Assembly (NCBI RefSeq): GCF_004016515.1
Contig: NZ_SACT01000006.1
Location: 124,001 to 188,000, forward strand
DNA length: 64,000 bases
Origin: Rubrivivax albus
GTDB lineage: Bacteria; Pseudomonadota; Gammaproteobacteria; Burkholderiales; Burkholderiaceae_C
Direction of reading: 5' to 3'
In this document: one piece after another, positions 8,586-17,018 of the stretch
Layout of the letters: each line of letters starts with the position of its first letter
How positions within the stretch are numbered: the stretch's first letter is position 1
Position numbers and translations under genes: made by a program
The notes under the pieces: model-generated
Database searches by the model: none
What the model saw: the letters and a program-made list of their open reading frames with translations, nothing else
Told to the model about the DNA's origin: nothing

Positions 8586-9557
8586 ATGCGGCATGCTGCG
8601 GTCATGCCGGAATCCACCGTCGCGCCGCCCGAGCGCATTGCCACGCTGCGCGCGTTCAACCGCTTCTGGACACGGCGCCTGGGCGTGCTGCGGCCCCAGC
8701 TGCTGGGCAGCCGCTTCACGCTGCCGGAATCGCGCGTGCTGTGGGAGCTGGCGCATGGGGGCGAGCAGAGTGCCAGCGCGCTGGCCCGCACGCTGGCGCT
8801 CGACGCCGGCTACCTGAGCCGACTGCTGGCGCGGCTGCGCGAGCAGGCGCTGGTGAAGGCCCGCCGTGCGCCGCACGACGGGCGGCAGACGCTGCTGTCG
8901 CTCAGTGCCGCTGGCCGGCGGGCCTTCGCGCCGCTGGACCGCGCGTCGCAACGTCAGATGGCCGAACTGCTGGCGCCGCTGGACGATGAGGCACAGCAGG
9001 CCGTGGCGGATGCCGTCGACACGCTGATGCGGCAGCTGGCCTCGATGGACGACACGCCGGTGACGCTGCGGCCGCACCGGCCGGGCGACATCGGCTGGAT
9101 CGTGATGCGCCATGGCGCGCTGTACGCGCAGGAGTACGGCTGGGACAGCGGCTTCGAGGCCCTGGTGGCGCGCATCGGCGCTGACTTCATCGAGCGCTTC
9201 GACCCTGCACGCGAAGCCTGCTGGATCGCCGAGCGCGCCGGGCGGCCGCTGGGCTGTGTGTGTCTGGTGCAGGGCCGCGATGAAACCACTCGGGCCGTGC
9301 TGCCCAGCGTGGCGCAGTTGCGGCTGCTGCTGGTGGAGCCGGCCGCGCGTGGCGCCGGCATCGGCACGCGGCTGACGTCCGCGTGCGAGGACTTTGCCCG
9401 CCAGGCCGGTTACGCGCGCATCCGTCTGTGGACCAACGCCAACCTGCTGGCCGCACGCGCCATCTACCGTCGCGCCGGCTATGCGCTGGTGGCGAGCGAA
9501 CCACACCACAGCTTCGGCCACGACCTGGTCGGCGAAACCTGGGAGCTCGATCTGTGA
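8586..9557 (+). CDS. MarR-family regulator fused to GNAT N-acetyltransferase
   Basis: The product has 323 residues. Residues ~15-145 form a MarR winged helix (ESRVLWELAHG, then LSRLLARLREQALV and a wing with DGRQTLLSLS). Residues ~160-320 form a GNAT domain with the acetyl-CoA loop RGAGIGTRL and a terminal RRAGY helix. Such bifunctional regulators are a known family; the acetylation target is generally unknown. ATG 8586 is chosen because AAAGG lies 8 bases upstream; ATG 8604 and TTG 8568 are alternatives. The GTG of the YchJ gene overlaps its stop. Confidence 0.85.
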   Translation: MRHAAVMPESTVAPPERIATLRAFNRFWTRRLGVLRPQLLGSRFTLPESRVLWELAHGGEQSASALARTLALDAGYLSRLLARLREQALVKARRAPHDGRQTLLSLSAAGRRAFAPLDRASQRQMAELLAPLDDEAQQAVADAVDTLMRQLASMDDTPVTLRPHRPGDIGWIVMRHGALYAQEYGWDSGFEALVARIGADFIERFDPAREACWIAERAGRPLGCVCLVQGRDETTRAVLPSVAQLRLLLVEPAARGAGIGTRLTSACEDFARQAGYARIRLWTNANLLAARAIYRRAGYALVASEPHHSFGHDLVGETWELDL

Positions 9558-9940
9558 ACGCAACGCCGTGCCCCTGCGGCAGTGGTCACGCCTATGCCGC
9601 CTGCTGCGGCCGCTGGCACGCCGGACCGAATCACCTTCAGGCGCCCGATGCCGAAGTCCTGATGCGCAGCCGCTACTGCGCCTACGTGCGCGACGACCTG
9701 GCCTACCTGCGCGCCACCTGGGCGCCGGAGACCTGCCCGGCCGACCTGGCACCCAACCCGCCGGGGCTGAAATGGCTGGGGCTGGAGGTCCGGCAGCATG
9801 CGCAGCAGGATGCCGACCATGCCACGGTGCGCTTCGTCGCCCGCAGCAAGCTCGGCGGCCGCGCCCACCGGCTGCAGGAGACGAGCCGTTTCGAGCGGCG
9901 AAACGGGCGCTGGCTGTACGTCGGCGGCGACCTGAACTGA
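9554..9940 (+). CDS. YchJ family SEC-C motif protein
   Basis: The product has 128 residues. It begins at a GTG overlapping the previous stop (GTGA), so it is translated from the same message as the MarR-GNAT gene. An N-terminal SEC-C zinc motif (PCPCGSG then ACCG) is followed by the NTF2-like body of the YchJ/UPF0225 family (MRSRYCAYV, and a C-terminal GRWLYVGGD). The cellular role is not established. The length agrees with the family. Confidence 0.85.
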   Translation: MNATPCPCGSGHAYAACCGRWHAGPNHLQAPDAEVLMRSRYCAYVRDDLAYLRATWAPETCPADLAPNPPGLKWLGLEVRQHAQQDADHATVRFVARSKLGGRAHRLQETSRFERRNGRWLYVGGDLN

Positions 9941-10021
9941 CGGCGTCTTCCGGCGGCGGGGCATCGGGGGGGACCGGCGTCATTGGCGTGGCTCCAGGGC
10001 CGGCGCGCGGGCCGTGCGGCC

Positions 10022-10507
10022 TCAGCGTCGCCTGTCCTTCGACCGGGGCCGCCACACCGCCAACACCACGTTGACGACGCAGATGACGACCAGCAGCCAG
10101 AGCGTGATGCGCTCGGACCGCAGCAGCGACGCGATCAGGTCCGCGTTGGCGGTCTGCACGGCAGCGGCCATTTCGGCCTGCCTCGTGCTGGCGCCGACGA
10201 CCAGCAGCGTGGCTTCGAACACGCTCAGCCCGAGCAGCGCCTTGAGCCAGACCCACCCGGCGTTCGCGTAGGCCTGGGTGGCCGCCATCGCGACCAGGCC
10301 ACTCACGACGACGAGTCCCATCGACGGGATCAAGACGTACTGCGCGATGGCCGCAAAGACCTGCCGCGCCGCGAGGAACTCGGCGGCCGACGCGCGATCG
10401 GCCGTCTGGTTGATGAGCAGGCAGGCCAGCAGCGCGCCGCCGAAGCCGATGGCCCCGACCTCGTGCATCACCTTGATGCCGACCCGAAACCAGCGCCGGC
10501 GGTTCAT
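10022..10507 (-). CDS. Integral membrane protein, possibly DUF2269-like
   Basis: The product has 161 residues with four hydrophobic helices (about 15-35, 58-80, 88-105 and 138-155). The first helix begins KVMHEVGAIGFGGALL, reminiscent of DUF2269 or CopD-like small membrane proteins where a His near helix one may bind a ligand. No catalytic motif is visible. ATG 10507 is preferred over an upstream GTG at 10528. It lies 28 bp downstream of corA on the same strand and may be cotranscribed. Confidence 0.5.
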   Translation of the reverse strand: MNRRRWFRVGIKVMHEVGAIGFGGALLACLLINQTADRASAAEFLAARQVFAAIAQYVLIPSMGLVVVSGLVAMAATQAYANAGWVWLKALLGLSVFEATLLVVGASTRQAEMAAAVQTANADLIASLLRSERITLWLLVVICVVNVVLAVWRPRSKDRRR

Positions 10508-10535
10508 GCGTTCGCCCGGCCGCCGCACCGAGGCG

Positions 10536-11513
10536 CTAGATCCACCGCTTGCGCCGGAAGATCACCAGCAGCGCGGTCGCCAGCGTGGCCATGACGCCCA
10601 GCAGGATGAAGTAGCCGTAGCGCGTTTTCAGCTCCGGCATCTGCTCGAAGTTCATGCCGTAGATGCCGGCCAGGAAGCTCAGCGGCACGAAGATCGCGGT
10701 GACGATGGTCAGCACCTTCATGATGTTGTTCAGCCGGTGCGAGGCCAGCGAGATCGTGCCGTCGATCAGGTCCGTCGCCACCTCGTAGTACAGCGTGGCC
10801 AGGCTGGCGGCGCGCTCCTGGTGCTCGTAGACGTCGTTGATCTCGTGCCGGCGCGCAGCCGTGATCTGCGGCGGGCGCTCGTCGTCGTCCAGCAGGTCCT
10901 CGAAGATCTGCACGTGGTAGCGCAGCACGCGGCGGAAGCGGCGCAGGTCGGTGCGGGTGCGCGTCAGCTCGGCCAGCATCTCGTCGCGCGGGTGCTCGAC
11001 GATCTGTTCCTCCAGGTCCTCCAGCCAGGGCTCCAGCACCAGCAGGCGACGGGTGTAGTGGTCGATGGAGATGCGCGCCAGGCGCAGCGCCGCCGCATCG
11101 GGCCCGTGCACCAGCGCGGCCGGGTCGGCCTGCAGTTCCTGCCACAGGCGGTCGACGCTGGTCGACGGCGCCGAATGGCGGGTCACGAGGAAGTCCGTGC
11201 CGATGAAGATCGCGATCTGGATGGTCGCGAAGTCGAAGCGCTCCTGCGTCGGCCCGATGCCCTTGAGCAGCAGGAAGGCGTGGTCGGCGAAGCCCTCGAG
11301 CTTGGGCGGGTGGCGCGGGTGCTGCGCGTCGGACACGGCCAGCGGGTGCAGGCCGAAACGGCCGGTCAGCAGGTGCCGCTCTGGCTCGGGCTCGACGTCC
11401 GCCAGGTCCAGCCACAGCCGGGTGCCCGGCGCGGCACGCCAGGCGTCGATCAGGGACTCGTCGCCGACCTGGACGCGGCCGCTGTCCGGGTGGCACCACA
11501 GCGCACGGATCAT
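10536..11513 (-). CDS. corA: CorA family divalent cation channel
   Basis: The product has 325 residues. It has a long soluble N-terminal domain, a long stalk helix, and two C-terminal membrane helices, the first ending in YGMNFE. This GMN signature defines the selectivity filter of CorA Mg2+/Co2+/Ni2+ channels. The C-terminus is basic (RRKRWI), as usual. The gene lies 11 bp after the BNR-repeat protein stop and may share its transcript. The exact ion cannot be read from the sequence, since this subgroup includes zinc exporters (ZntB). Confidence 0.85.
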   Translation of the reverse strand: MIRALWCHPDSGRVQVGDESLIDAWRAAPGTRLWLDLADVEPEPERHLLTGRFGLHPLAVSDAQHPRHPPKLEGFADHAFLLLKGIGPTQERFDFATIQIAIFIGTDFLVTRHSAPSTSVDRLWQELQADPAALVHGPDAAALRLARISIDHYTRRLLVLEPWLEDLEEQIVEHPRDEMLAELTRTRTDLRRFRRVLRYHVQIFEDLLDDDERPPQITAARRHEINDVYEHQERAASLATLYYEVATDLIDGTISLASHRLNNIMKVLTIVTAIFVPLSFLAGIYGMNFEQMPELKTRYGYFILLGVMATLATALLVIFRRKRWI

Positions 11514-11524
11514 CCAGGCTCCCG

Positions 11525-12598
11525 TCAGCCGAAGCGCACGGCGTGCACCATCGGCAGGTTCAGCGACACGGTCTGCCAGTGGTCGCCGCCATCGTCGCTG
11601 GCCCACAGGCCGCCGGTGGTGCTGCCCATCATCAGGCGTTGCCCGTCGTCCGACACGTCCAGCGCGTGGCGGTACACCAGGTCGTAGGCGTGGCGCTGCG
11701 GCAGGCCCTCGCGCAGCGTCTGCCAGCTGCGGCCGCCGTCGCGCGTGCGGTTGACCACCAGGGCGCCGTCCACCGGCACGCGGCACTGGTCGGCGATGGC
11801 GGGCACGAACCAGGCGGTGTCCGGATCCCGCGGGTGCACGGCCACCGGAAAGCCGAAACTCGACACCGGCGCCTGCAGCGAATGCCACGACCCGCCGTTG
11901 TCGGAGCTGCGCCAGATACCGCCATGGTGCTGGCACCACAGCACGTCGGGCGCGGCGGCGCAGCGCACGACGCAGTGCGCGTCCTGGATGTTCGGGTCCT
12001 CGGCGCGCTCGGGCGGCATGAAATCGGCGCGCATGCCCTGGGCCCGGCTGGCCCAGGTCTCGCCCCCGTCGGTGCTGCGCCAGGCTCCGCCGCAGCTGAC
12101 GGCCACCAGCAGTTCACCGGCCTTGCTGGGGTGCGGGCAGATCGAATGGATCCCGGGAACGTCGTAGCCGCCGCCCATCCACTCCAGGCGCTCGGGCCGG
12201 TCCCACAGGCCGCGCACCAGCTGCCAGCTGGTGCCGTCGTCGTCGCTGCGGAACAGGCCGCCGGGCAGCGTGCCGGCCCAGGCGGCACCGCCGGCCCGCG
12301 CCAGCGTCCAGATCAGCACCAGCTTCCAGGCCGGGCCGGTGGCGTCGGCCGGCTGCGCCGGGTAGGTGGGCGTGGCCACCTCGGCCCAGGTGGCGCCAGC
12401 GTCTTCGGAGCGGTGCACCTTGCAGCCGAAGTGGCCCAGGTTCAACGCCGCCAGCATGCGCCCACGGCCGTCCGGCGGCAGCACGGCGCTCACCGGCTCG
12501 CCCAGGAACTGGTGGCCCTGGACCTGCCAGCCGCCCCCATGATGACGCAGTTCGATCAGGCCCTTGCGGGTGGCCACCCAGGCACGGTCTGCGGACAT
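11525..12598 (-). CDS. BNR/Ycf48-like beta-propeller protein (sialidase-like repeats)
   Basis: The product has 357 residues. At least five copies of the Asp-box pattern SxDxGxxW are visible (RSEDAGATW, RSDDDGTSW, RSTDGGETW, RSSDNGGSW, ASDDGGDHW). This indicates a six- or seven-bladed propeller related to sialidases and photosystem assembly factor Ycf48. No signal peptide is seen, so it is probably cytoplasmic, and sialidase catalytic residues cannot be assigned. It begins 2 bases after the stop of the MoaD/ThiS-like gene. The pair is almost certainly cotranscribed and may act together. Confidence 0.8.
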   Translation of the reverse strand: MSADRAWVATRKGLIELRHHGGGWQVQGHQFLGEPVSAVLPPDGRGRMLAALNLGHFGCKVHRSEDAGATWAEVATPTYPAQPADATGPAWKLVLIWTLARAGGAAWAGTLPGGLFRSDDDGTSWQLVRGLWDRPERLEWMGGGYDVPGIHSICPHPSKAGELLVAVSCGGAWRSTDGGETWASRAQGMRADFMPPERAEDPNIQDAHCVVRCAAAPDVLWCQHHGGIWRSSDNGGSWHSLQAPVSSFGFPVAVHPRDPDTAWFVPAIADQCRVPVDGALVVNRTRDGGRSWQTLREGLPQRHAYDLVYRHALDVSDDGQRLMMGSTTGGLWASDDGGDHWQTVSLNLPMVHAVRFG

Positions 12599-12600
12599 TC

Positions 12601-12870
12601 TCAGCCTCCGGAAAGCGCCTGCATCACGTAGATGCGGCTGTCGGGTTGAAGCACATCGGTCTGCGCGACGGCATCGGCGCAGCGCCGCCCGTCGACGAAG
12701 ATCGCCACGTTGGGCCGCACGTGGCCCTGGTCGTCGAGCACGTAGCCGCGCAGCCGCGGATTGGCCGCGAAGGCCGCCTCCAGCGCCTGGCGCAGCGTGG
12801 CGGCCTCGCACGCCACCTCCGGCGTGACGGTGAACCTGCGCAGCTGCGGCGTGAAGCGGACCTCGACCAT
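12601..12870 (-). CDS. MoaD/ThiS-like ubiquitin-fold protein ending in Gly-Gly
   Basis: The product has 89 residues. A beta-grasp pattern (VEVRFTPQLRRF, then PNVAIFVDGRR, then DSRIYVMQALSGG) ends exactly in Gly-Gly. That is the tail adenylated and thiocarboxylated in MoaD, ThiS and similar sulfur carriers. No moaE, thiG or E1-like gene is nearby. The partner is instead a BNR beta-propeller gene 2 bp downstream. Which pathway uses this carrier is unknown. Confidence 0.8.
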   Translation of the reverse strand: MVEVRFTPQLRRFTVTPEVACEAATLRQALEAAFAANPRLRGYVLDDQGHVRPNVAIFVDGRRCADAVAQTDVLQPDSRIYVMQALSGG

Positions 12871-12933
12871 GTCCGCCGATGATGGCCGCCCGGCATTGGC
12901 TTGACAATGCGCGGTTCGCCTGCCGTCGCCCCC

Positions 12934-13809
12934 ATGCCCCAAGGTCTGATCGCCGCCGCCCTCGCCTACATCCTGTGGGGGCTGTTCCCGCTGTACATCA
13001 AGCAGGTGGCCCACGTCAGCGCGGCCGAGGTGGTGGCGCACCGGTCGGCCTGGTCACTGGTGTTCGTGTTCGCGCTGCTGGCCTGGTGGCGGCGCACGGC
13101 ATGGCTGAAGGCGGCGCTGACCGATCGCCACGTGCTCAAGGTCTTCGCCCTCTCCGCCTTTCTGCTGGCGATGAACTGGGGCCTCTACGTCTGGGCGGTC
13201 AGCGCCGGGCGCATCCTGGACGCCAGCCTGGGCTACTTCATCAACCCGCTGGTCAACGTGCTGCTGGGCGTGCTGGTGCTGCACGAACGCCCGCGGCCGC
13301 GCCAGTGGGCCGCGGTGGCCATCGCCGCCGCCGGGGTGCTGTGGCTGATCGTGGGTGCGGGCGAGTGGCCCTGGGTGGCGCTGGTGCTGGCGGGCACCTT
13401 CGGCCTCTACGGGCTGATGCGCAAGACCGCGCCGCTGGGCGCGGCCGAGGGCCTGGCGCTGGAAACGCTGATGCAGGGCCCGCTGGCGCTGGGCCTGATC
13501 GCCTGGTGGACCTGGCAGGGCAGCGGCGGTCTGGCGGGGCACGACACGCCCACCCTGGCCTGGCTGCTGCTGGCCGGGCCGTTCACCGCGATCCCGCTGC
13601 TGCTGTTCGCCGCCGGGGCCCGCCAGCTGAAACTGGCCACGCTGGGCCTGCTGCAGTACCTGGGGCCGACGCTGCAGTTCCTGATCGGCGTCTTCGTCTA
13701 TGGCGAGCCCTTCAGCGCCGAACGCGCCACCGGCTTCGTCCTGATCTGGCTGGCACTGGCGCTGTACAGCGCCGAGTCCATCCGCGCCTGGCGGCAGCAG
13801 CAGGGCTGA
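12934..13809 (+). CDS. rarD: RarD-like EamA family permease
   Basis: The product has 291 residues and ten predicted membrane helices in two EamA repeats. The opening (AAALAYILWGLFPLYIK) and the NWGLYVWAV and GYFINPLVNVLLG segments match RarD, a DMT-superfamily exporter linked to chloramphenicol sensitivity. ATG 12934 is chosen because the first helix starts just after it; ATG 12907 would add nine residues. No good ribosome site is visible for either. It is divergent from the MoaD-like gene. Confidence 0.85.
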   Translation: MPQGLIAAALAYILWGLFPLYIKQVAHVSAAEVVAHRSAWSLVFVFALLAWWRRTAWLKAALTDRHVLKVFALSAFLLAMNWGLYVWAVSAGRILDASLGYFINPLVNVLLGVLVLHERPRPRQWAAVAIAAAGVLWLIVGAGEWPWVALVLAGTFGLYGLMRKTAPLGAAEGLALETLMQGPLALGLIAWWTWQGSGGLAGHDTPTLAWLLLAGPFTAIPLLLFAAGARQLKLATLGLLQYLGPTLQFLIGVFVYGEPFSAERATGFVLIWLALALYSAESIRAWRQQQG

Positions 13810-13841
13810 TGTACCGTCACGGGTATTGAAGGAGTTCCCTC

Positions 13842-14558
13842 ATGACCGCTTTGCTGGCCCGACTCTGCGGCGCCGCCGTGCTGGCGCTGTCCCTCTCCAC
13901 CGCCCAGGCCGCCGATGCCTTCACCGACGCGATGCAGCAGGCCTATGCGCCCTACCGCGCCGCCCTGTTCCGCACCAACAGTGGCGACCAGGCCGCGTCG
14001 GCCCAGGCCGTGGCCCAGGCGCGCCAGGCCTGGACCGCGGTGCGCGAGCGCTTTGCCGCGGCCGCGCCGGCACCCTACGACCGGGACCCCGGCTTCGCCG
14101 CCACGCTGGCCGAGGTGGACGCGGTGTACGTGCGTGCCGTCCGGCAGGTGGCCGGCGGCGGGCTGGCAGAGGCGCACGACACGCTGGAGGCCATCCGCGA
14201 CCTGCTGGCCGACCTGCGCAGGCGCAACAACATCGTCGTGTTCAGCGACGCGATGAACGCCTACCACGCGCAGATGGAGCTGGTGCTGCAGCGTGCACCG
14301 GCCTGGCTGGCCCGGCCCGGCGATCTGCCCGACCTGACCGCCGCCACCGGCGCCCTGGCCTACCTGGCGCGCCGGCTGGCCGACGAGGCTCCGCCCACCT
14401 GGCGTGAGGATCCGGCATTCCAGTCCGGCCTGCAGGCCGTGCAGGCGTCTGTGCACGCGCTGCTGACGGCGGTAACGGCCGGCGACGCGGCGGCGGCACG
14501 GGTCGCACTGGGTCAGCTGAAGAAGCCGTACAGCCAGCTGTTCCTCAAGTTCGGCTGA
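13842..14558 (+). CDS. Exported alpha-helical protein, function unknown
   Basis: The product has 238 residues. A signal peptide (residues 1-23, ending in AQAAD) is followed by an almost entirely helical body rich in Ala, Arg and Gln. There is no Cys-x-x-Cys-His heme site. I do not recognise the family; it recalls helical-bundle periplasmic proteins such as imelysin-like or cytochrome c'-like folds without the heme. A strong GAAGGAG site lies 6 bases before ATG 13842. It stands 32 bp after rarD and just ahead of the ahpC promoter. Confidence 0.6.
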   Translation: MTALLARLCGAAVLALSLSTAQAADAFTDAMQQAYAPYRAALFRTNSGDQAASAQAVAQARQAWTAVRERFAAAAPAPYDRDPGFAATLAEVDAVYVRAVRQVAGGGLAEAHDTLEAIRDLLADLRRRNNIVVFSDAMNAYHAQMELVLQRAPAWLARPGDLPDLTAATGALAYLARRLADEAPPTWREDPAFQSGLQAVQASVHALLTAVTAGDAAAARVALGQLKKPYSQLFLKFG

Positions 14559-14572
14559 GCGGCAGGCCGATC

Positions 14573-14609
14573 ATTGATCATCTCGATGAAGGGTATTGGC
14601 TCAATCAAT
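14573..14609 (+). promoter_or_regulatory. OxyR-type tandem binding site upstream of ahpC
   Basis: Four quarter-sites are spaced exactly as in the OxyR footprint: ATTG (14573-14576), 7 bases, CGAT (14584-14587), 7 bases, ATTG (14595-14598), 7 bases, CAAT (14606-14609). This gives 37 bp in all and a 22-bp period. The published E. coli consensus is ATAG-N7-CTAT twice with 7 between. The site abuts the -35 box of ahpC, the activator position. No oxyR gene is in the window. Confidence 0.65.
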
Positions 14610-14637
14610 TCCACAAATGCTGCGGCGCACCTAAAGT
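14609..14637 (+). promoter_or_regulatory. Predicted ahpC promoter
   Basis: TTCCAC (14609-14614) and TAAAGT (14632-14637) are separated by 17 bases. The weak -35 box touching the OxyR-like site is typical of an activator-dependent sigma70 promoter. The ahpC ATG is about 52 bases downstream of the -10 box. Confidence 0.5.
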
Positions 14638-14688
14638 AACGGTCATTCGAGTTTTCCCTGATCCCTCAACCTCACCAGGAGCTAGCGA

Positions 14689-15252
14689 ATGTCCATCATC
14701 AACACCACCGTCCAGCCGTTCAAGACCCAGGCTTTCCACAACGGCAAGTTCGTGGAAGTCAGCGACGAGAGCCTGAAGGGCCAATGGTCGGTGCTGGTCT
14801 TCATGCCCGCCGCCTTCACCTTCAACTGCCCGACGGAAGTCGAGGACGCGGCCGACAGCTACGCCGAGTTCCAGAAGCTGGGCGCCGAGGTCTACATCGT
14901 CACCACCGACACGCACTTCTCGCACAAGGTGTGGCACGAGACCTCGCCGGCCGTCGGCAAGGCCAAGTTCCCGCTGGTGGGCGACCCGACGCACACGCTG
15001 ACCCGCATGTTCGGCGTGCACATCGAGGAAGAAGGCCTGGCGCTGCGCGGCACCTTCGTGATCAACCCCGAAGGCGTGGTCAAGACCGCCGAAGTGCACG
15101 ACAACAGCATCGCCCGCGACATGAAGGAAACCCTGCGCAAGCTCAAGGCCGCGCAGTACGTCGCCAAGAACCCCGGCCAGGTCTGCCCGGCCAAGTGGAA
15201 CGACGGTGCCAAGACGCTGACCCCGTCGCTGGACCTCGTGGGCAAGATCTAA
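14689..15252 (+). CDS. ahpC: Alkyl hydroperoxide reductase subunit C (peroxiredoxin)
   Basis: The product has 187 residues, the family's usual length. The peroxidatic Cys47 lies in FTFNCPTE and the resolving Cys166 in GQVCPAKW, making it a typical 2-Cys peroxiredoxin. It reduces H2O2, organic peroxides and peroxynitrite in the cytoplasm and is recycled by AhpF, encoded next. A CAGGAG site precedes ATG 14689. The 37-bp OxyR-like element and an activator-type promoter upstream point to peroxide induction. Hairpins after the gene probably set a higher level of AhpC than AhpF. Confidence 0.97.
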   Translation: MSIINTTVQPFKTQAFHNGKFVEVSDESLKGQWSVLVFMPAAFTFNCPTEVEDAADSYAEFQKLGAEVYIVTTDTHFSHKVWHETSPAVGKAKFPLVGDPTHTLTRMFGVHIEEEGLALRGTFVINPEGVVKTAEVHDNSIARDMKETLRKLKAAQYVAKNPGQVCPAKWNDGAKTLTPSLDLVGKI

Positions 15253-15265
15253 GCCCTCACCCTGC

Positions 15266-15286
15266 GAGGAGGGCGCCGCCCTCCTC
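15266..15286 (+). terminator. Strong stem-loop between ahpC and ahpF
   Basis: GAGGAGGGCG (15266-15275) pairs perfectly with CGCCCTCCTC (15277-15286). It begins 14 bases after the ahpC stop and is followed by C/T-rich sequence, not a U-run. A partial terminator or a 3' stabiliser of ahpC mRNA is likely, with read-through into ahpF. Confidence 0.5.
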
Positions 15287-15314
15287 CCCCCTCTCGACTG
15301 AACCGCCAGGTCCA

Positions 15315-15349
15315 GTCGCCAGCGCACCCCGCCATCGGGCGCTGGCGAC
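15315..15349 (+). other. Second stem-loop in the ahpC-ahpF spacer
   Basis: An 11-base arm GTCGCCAGCGC (15315-15325) is perfectly complementary to GCGCTGGCGAC (15339-15349) around a 13-base loop. It ends 42 bases before the ahpF ATG. It may act with the first hairpin in attenuation or mRNA processing. Confidence 0.45.
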
Positions 15350-15391
15350 CGGGTCGGGCCTTGCTCGTCCCTCAACTTCCAGGAGAACGCC

Positions 15392-16933
15392 ATGCTCGAC
15401 GACGCCATCAAGGGCCAGCTCGCCGCCTACCTCGAACGCATCACCCAGCCGATCGAACTGGTCGCCACGCTGGACGACCGCGAAGAGGCGCAGCAGATGC
15501 GCGAGCTGCTGTCCGAAATCGCCGCGCTGTCGGACAAGGTCACCGCGCGCTTCGACGGCAACGCCGCACGCCGCCCGTCGTTCCGCATCAGCCGCGTCGG
15601 CGCGGACATGGGCGTGGAGTTCGCCGCGATTCCGATGGGCCACGAGTTCACCTCGCTGGTGCTGGCGCTGCTGCAGGCCGGCGGCCACCCGCCGAAGGTG
15701 GAGCAGGCCGTGATCGAGCAGATCCAGGCCCTGGAAGGCGAGTTCGTCTTCGAGACCTGGATGAGCCTGACCTGCCACAACTGCCCGGACGTGGTGCAGG
15801 CGCTGAACCTGATGGCGGTGCTGAACCCGCGCGTGCGCCACGTGGCCATCGATGGCGGCCTGTTCCAGGACGAGGTGGAGCAGCGCCAGATCATGGCCGT
15901 GCCCGCCATCTTCCTCAACGGCCAGCCCTTCGGCTCCGGCCGCATGGAGCTGCCGGAGATCCTGGCCAAGGTGGACACCGGCGCCGCCGCCCGCGAGGCC
16001 AAGGCACTAGACGCCAAGGACGCCTTCGACGTGCTGGTCGTCGGCGGCGGTCCGGCCGGCGCCGCGGCAGCGGTGTATGCCGCGCGCAAGGGCATCCGCA
16101 CCGGCCTCCTGGCCGAGCGCCTGGGCGGGCAGACCATGGACACCATGGGCATCGAGAACTACCCCTCGGTGCTGGAGACGCAGGGGCCGAAGTTCGCCGC
16201 TGCGCTCGAAGCCCAGGTGCGCTCGGTGGACGTGGACGTGATGCCGCACCAGCGCGTGGCTGCGGTGGAGCCCGGCAACACGATCGCGGTGAAGCTGGAG
16301 AACGGCGCCACGCTGCGTGCGAAGAGCCTGATCGTGGCCACCGGCGCGCGCTGGCGCAAGGTGAACGTGCCCGGCGAGGCCGAGTACGCCAACAAGGGCG
16401 TGGCCTACTGCCCGCACTGCGACGGCCCGTTGTTCAAGGGCAAGGACGTGGCGGTGATCGGCGGCGGCAACTCCGGCGTCGAGGCGGCCATCGACCTGGC
16501 CGGCGTGGTGCATCACGTGACCCTGATCGAATTCGCCGACCAGCTCAAGGCGGACGCCGTGCTGGTCAAGAAGCTGCAGAGCCTGCCCAACGTGACCATC
16601 CACGTGAACGCCCAGACCACCGAGATCACCGGCGACGGGCAGAAGGTGAACGGCCTGGTCTACACCGACCGCGCCAGCGGCGAGAGCCACCGCGTGGCGC
16701 TGTCGGGCGTGTTCGTGCAGATCGGCCTCGTGCCCAACACCGAGTTCCTGAAGGGCACGGTGGAGCTGAGCCGCTACGGCGAAATCATGATCGACGAGCG
16801 CTGCGCCACCAGCGTGCCGGGCATCTTTGCCGCCGGCGATGCGACGACGGTGCCGTACAAGCAGATCGTGATCGCCGCCGGTGAAGGGGCGAAGGCCGCG
16901 CTCAGCGCGTTCGACCACCTGATCCGGCACTGA
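15392..16933 (+). CDS. ahpF: Alkyl hydroperoxide reductase subunit F
   Basis: The product has 513 residues. The N-terminal tandem thioredoxin-fold domain carries CHNC (Cys128/Cys131). The C-terminal thioredoxin-reductase-like part has an FAD site ([12 protein letters not shown], ~216-227), an NAD(P)H site ([12 protein letters not shown], about 356-367) and the redox pair CPHC (Cys340/Cys343). Electrons flow NADH to FAD to the C-terminal pair to the N-terminal pair to AhpC. A CAGGAG site precedes ATG 15392. It is cotranscribed with ahpC across a hairpin-containing 139-bp spacer. Confidence 0.97.
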   Translation: MLDDAIKGQLAAYLERITQPIELVATLDDREEAQQMRELLSEIAALSDKVTARFDGNAARRPSFRISRVGADMGVEFAAIPMGHEFTSLVLALLQAGGHPPKVEQAVIEQIQALEGEFVFETWMSLTCHNCPDVVQALNLMAVLNPRVRHVAIDGGLFQDEVEQRQIMAVPAIFLNGQPFGSGRMELPEILAKVDTGAAAREAKALDAKDAFDVLVVGGGPAGAAAAVYAARKGIRTGLLAERLGGQTMDTMGIENYPSVLETQGPKFAAALEAQVRSVDVDVMPHQRVAAVEPGNTIAVKLENGATLRAKSLIVATGARWRKVNVPGEAEYANKGVAYCPHCDGPLFKGKDVAVIGGGNSGVEAAIDLAGVVHHVTLIEFADQLKADAVLVKKLQSLPNVTIHVNAQTTEITGDGQKVNGLVYTDRASGESHRVALSGVFVQIGLVPNTEFLKGTVELSRYGEIMIDERCATSVPGIFAAGDATTVPYKQIVIAAGEGAKAALSAFDHLIRH

Positions 16934-16985
16934 CCGGACGCGTACACCGACAGGCCTGCAGGCCCGCCGGCGTGATGTTCCGAAC

Positions 16986-17018
16986 AAGCCCCCGCCGTGC
17001 TCAGCGCGTCGGGGGCTT
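16986..17018. terminator. Bidirectional terminator hairpin after ahpF
   Basis: AAGCCCCCG (16986-16994) pairs with CGGGGGCTT (17010-17018), followed on the plus strand by CTT. It lies between ahpF and the convergent small gene. Its right arm overlaps the last codons of that small gene, whose stop is at 17001-17003. It can serve both directions. Confidence 0.65.

Noticed and set aside
13842..14558. Cytochrome c'-like function for the exported helical protein
   Set aside because: No CxxCH heme-attachment motif is present, so only a helical-bundle description is given.
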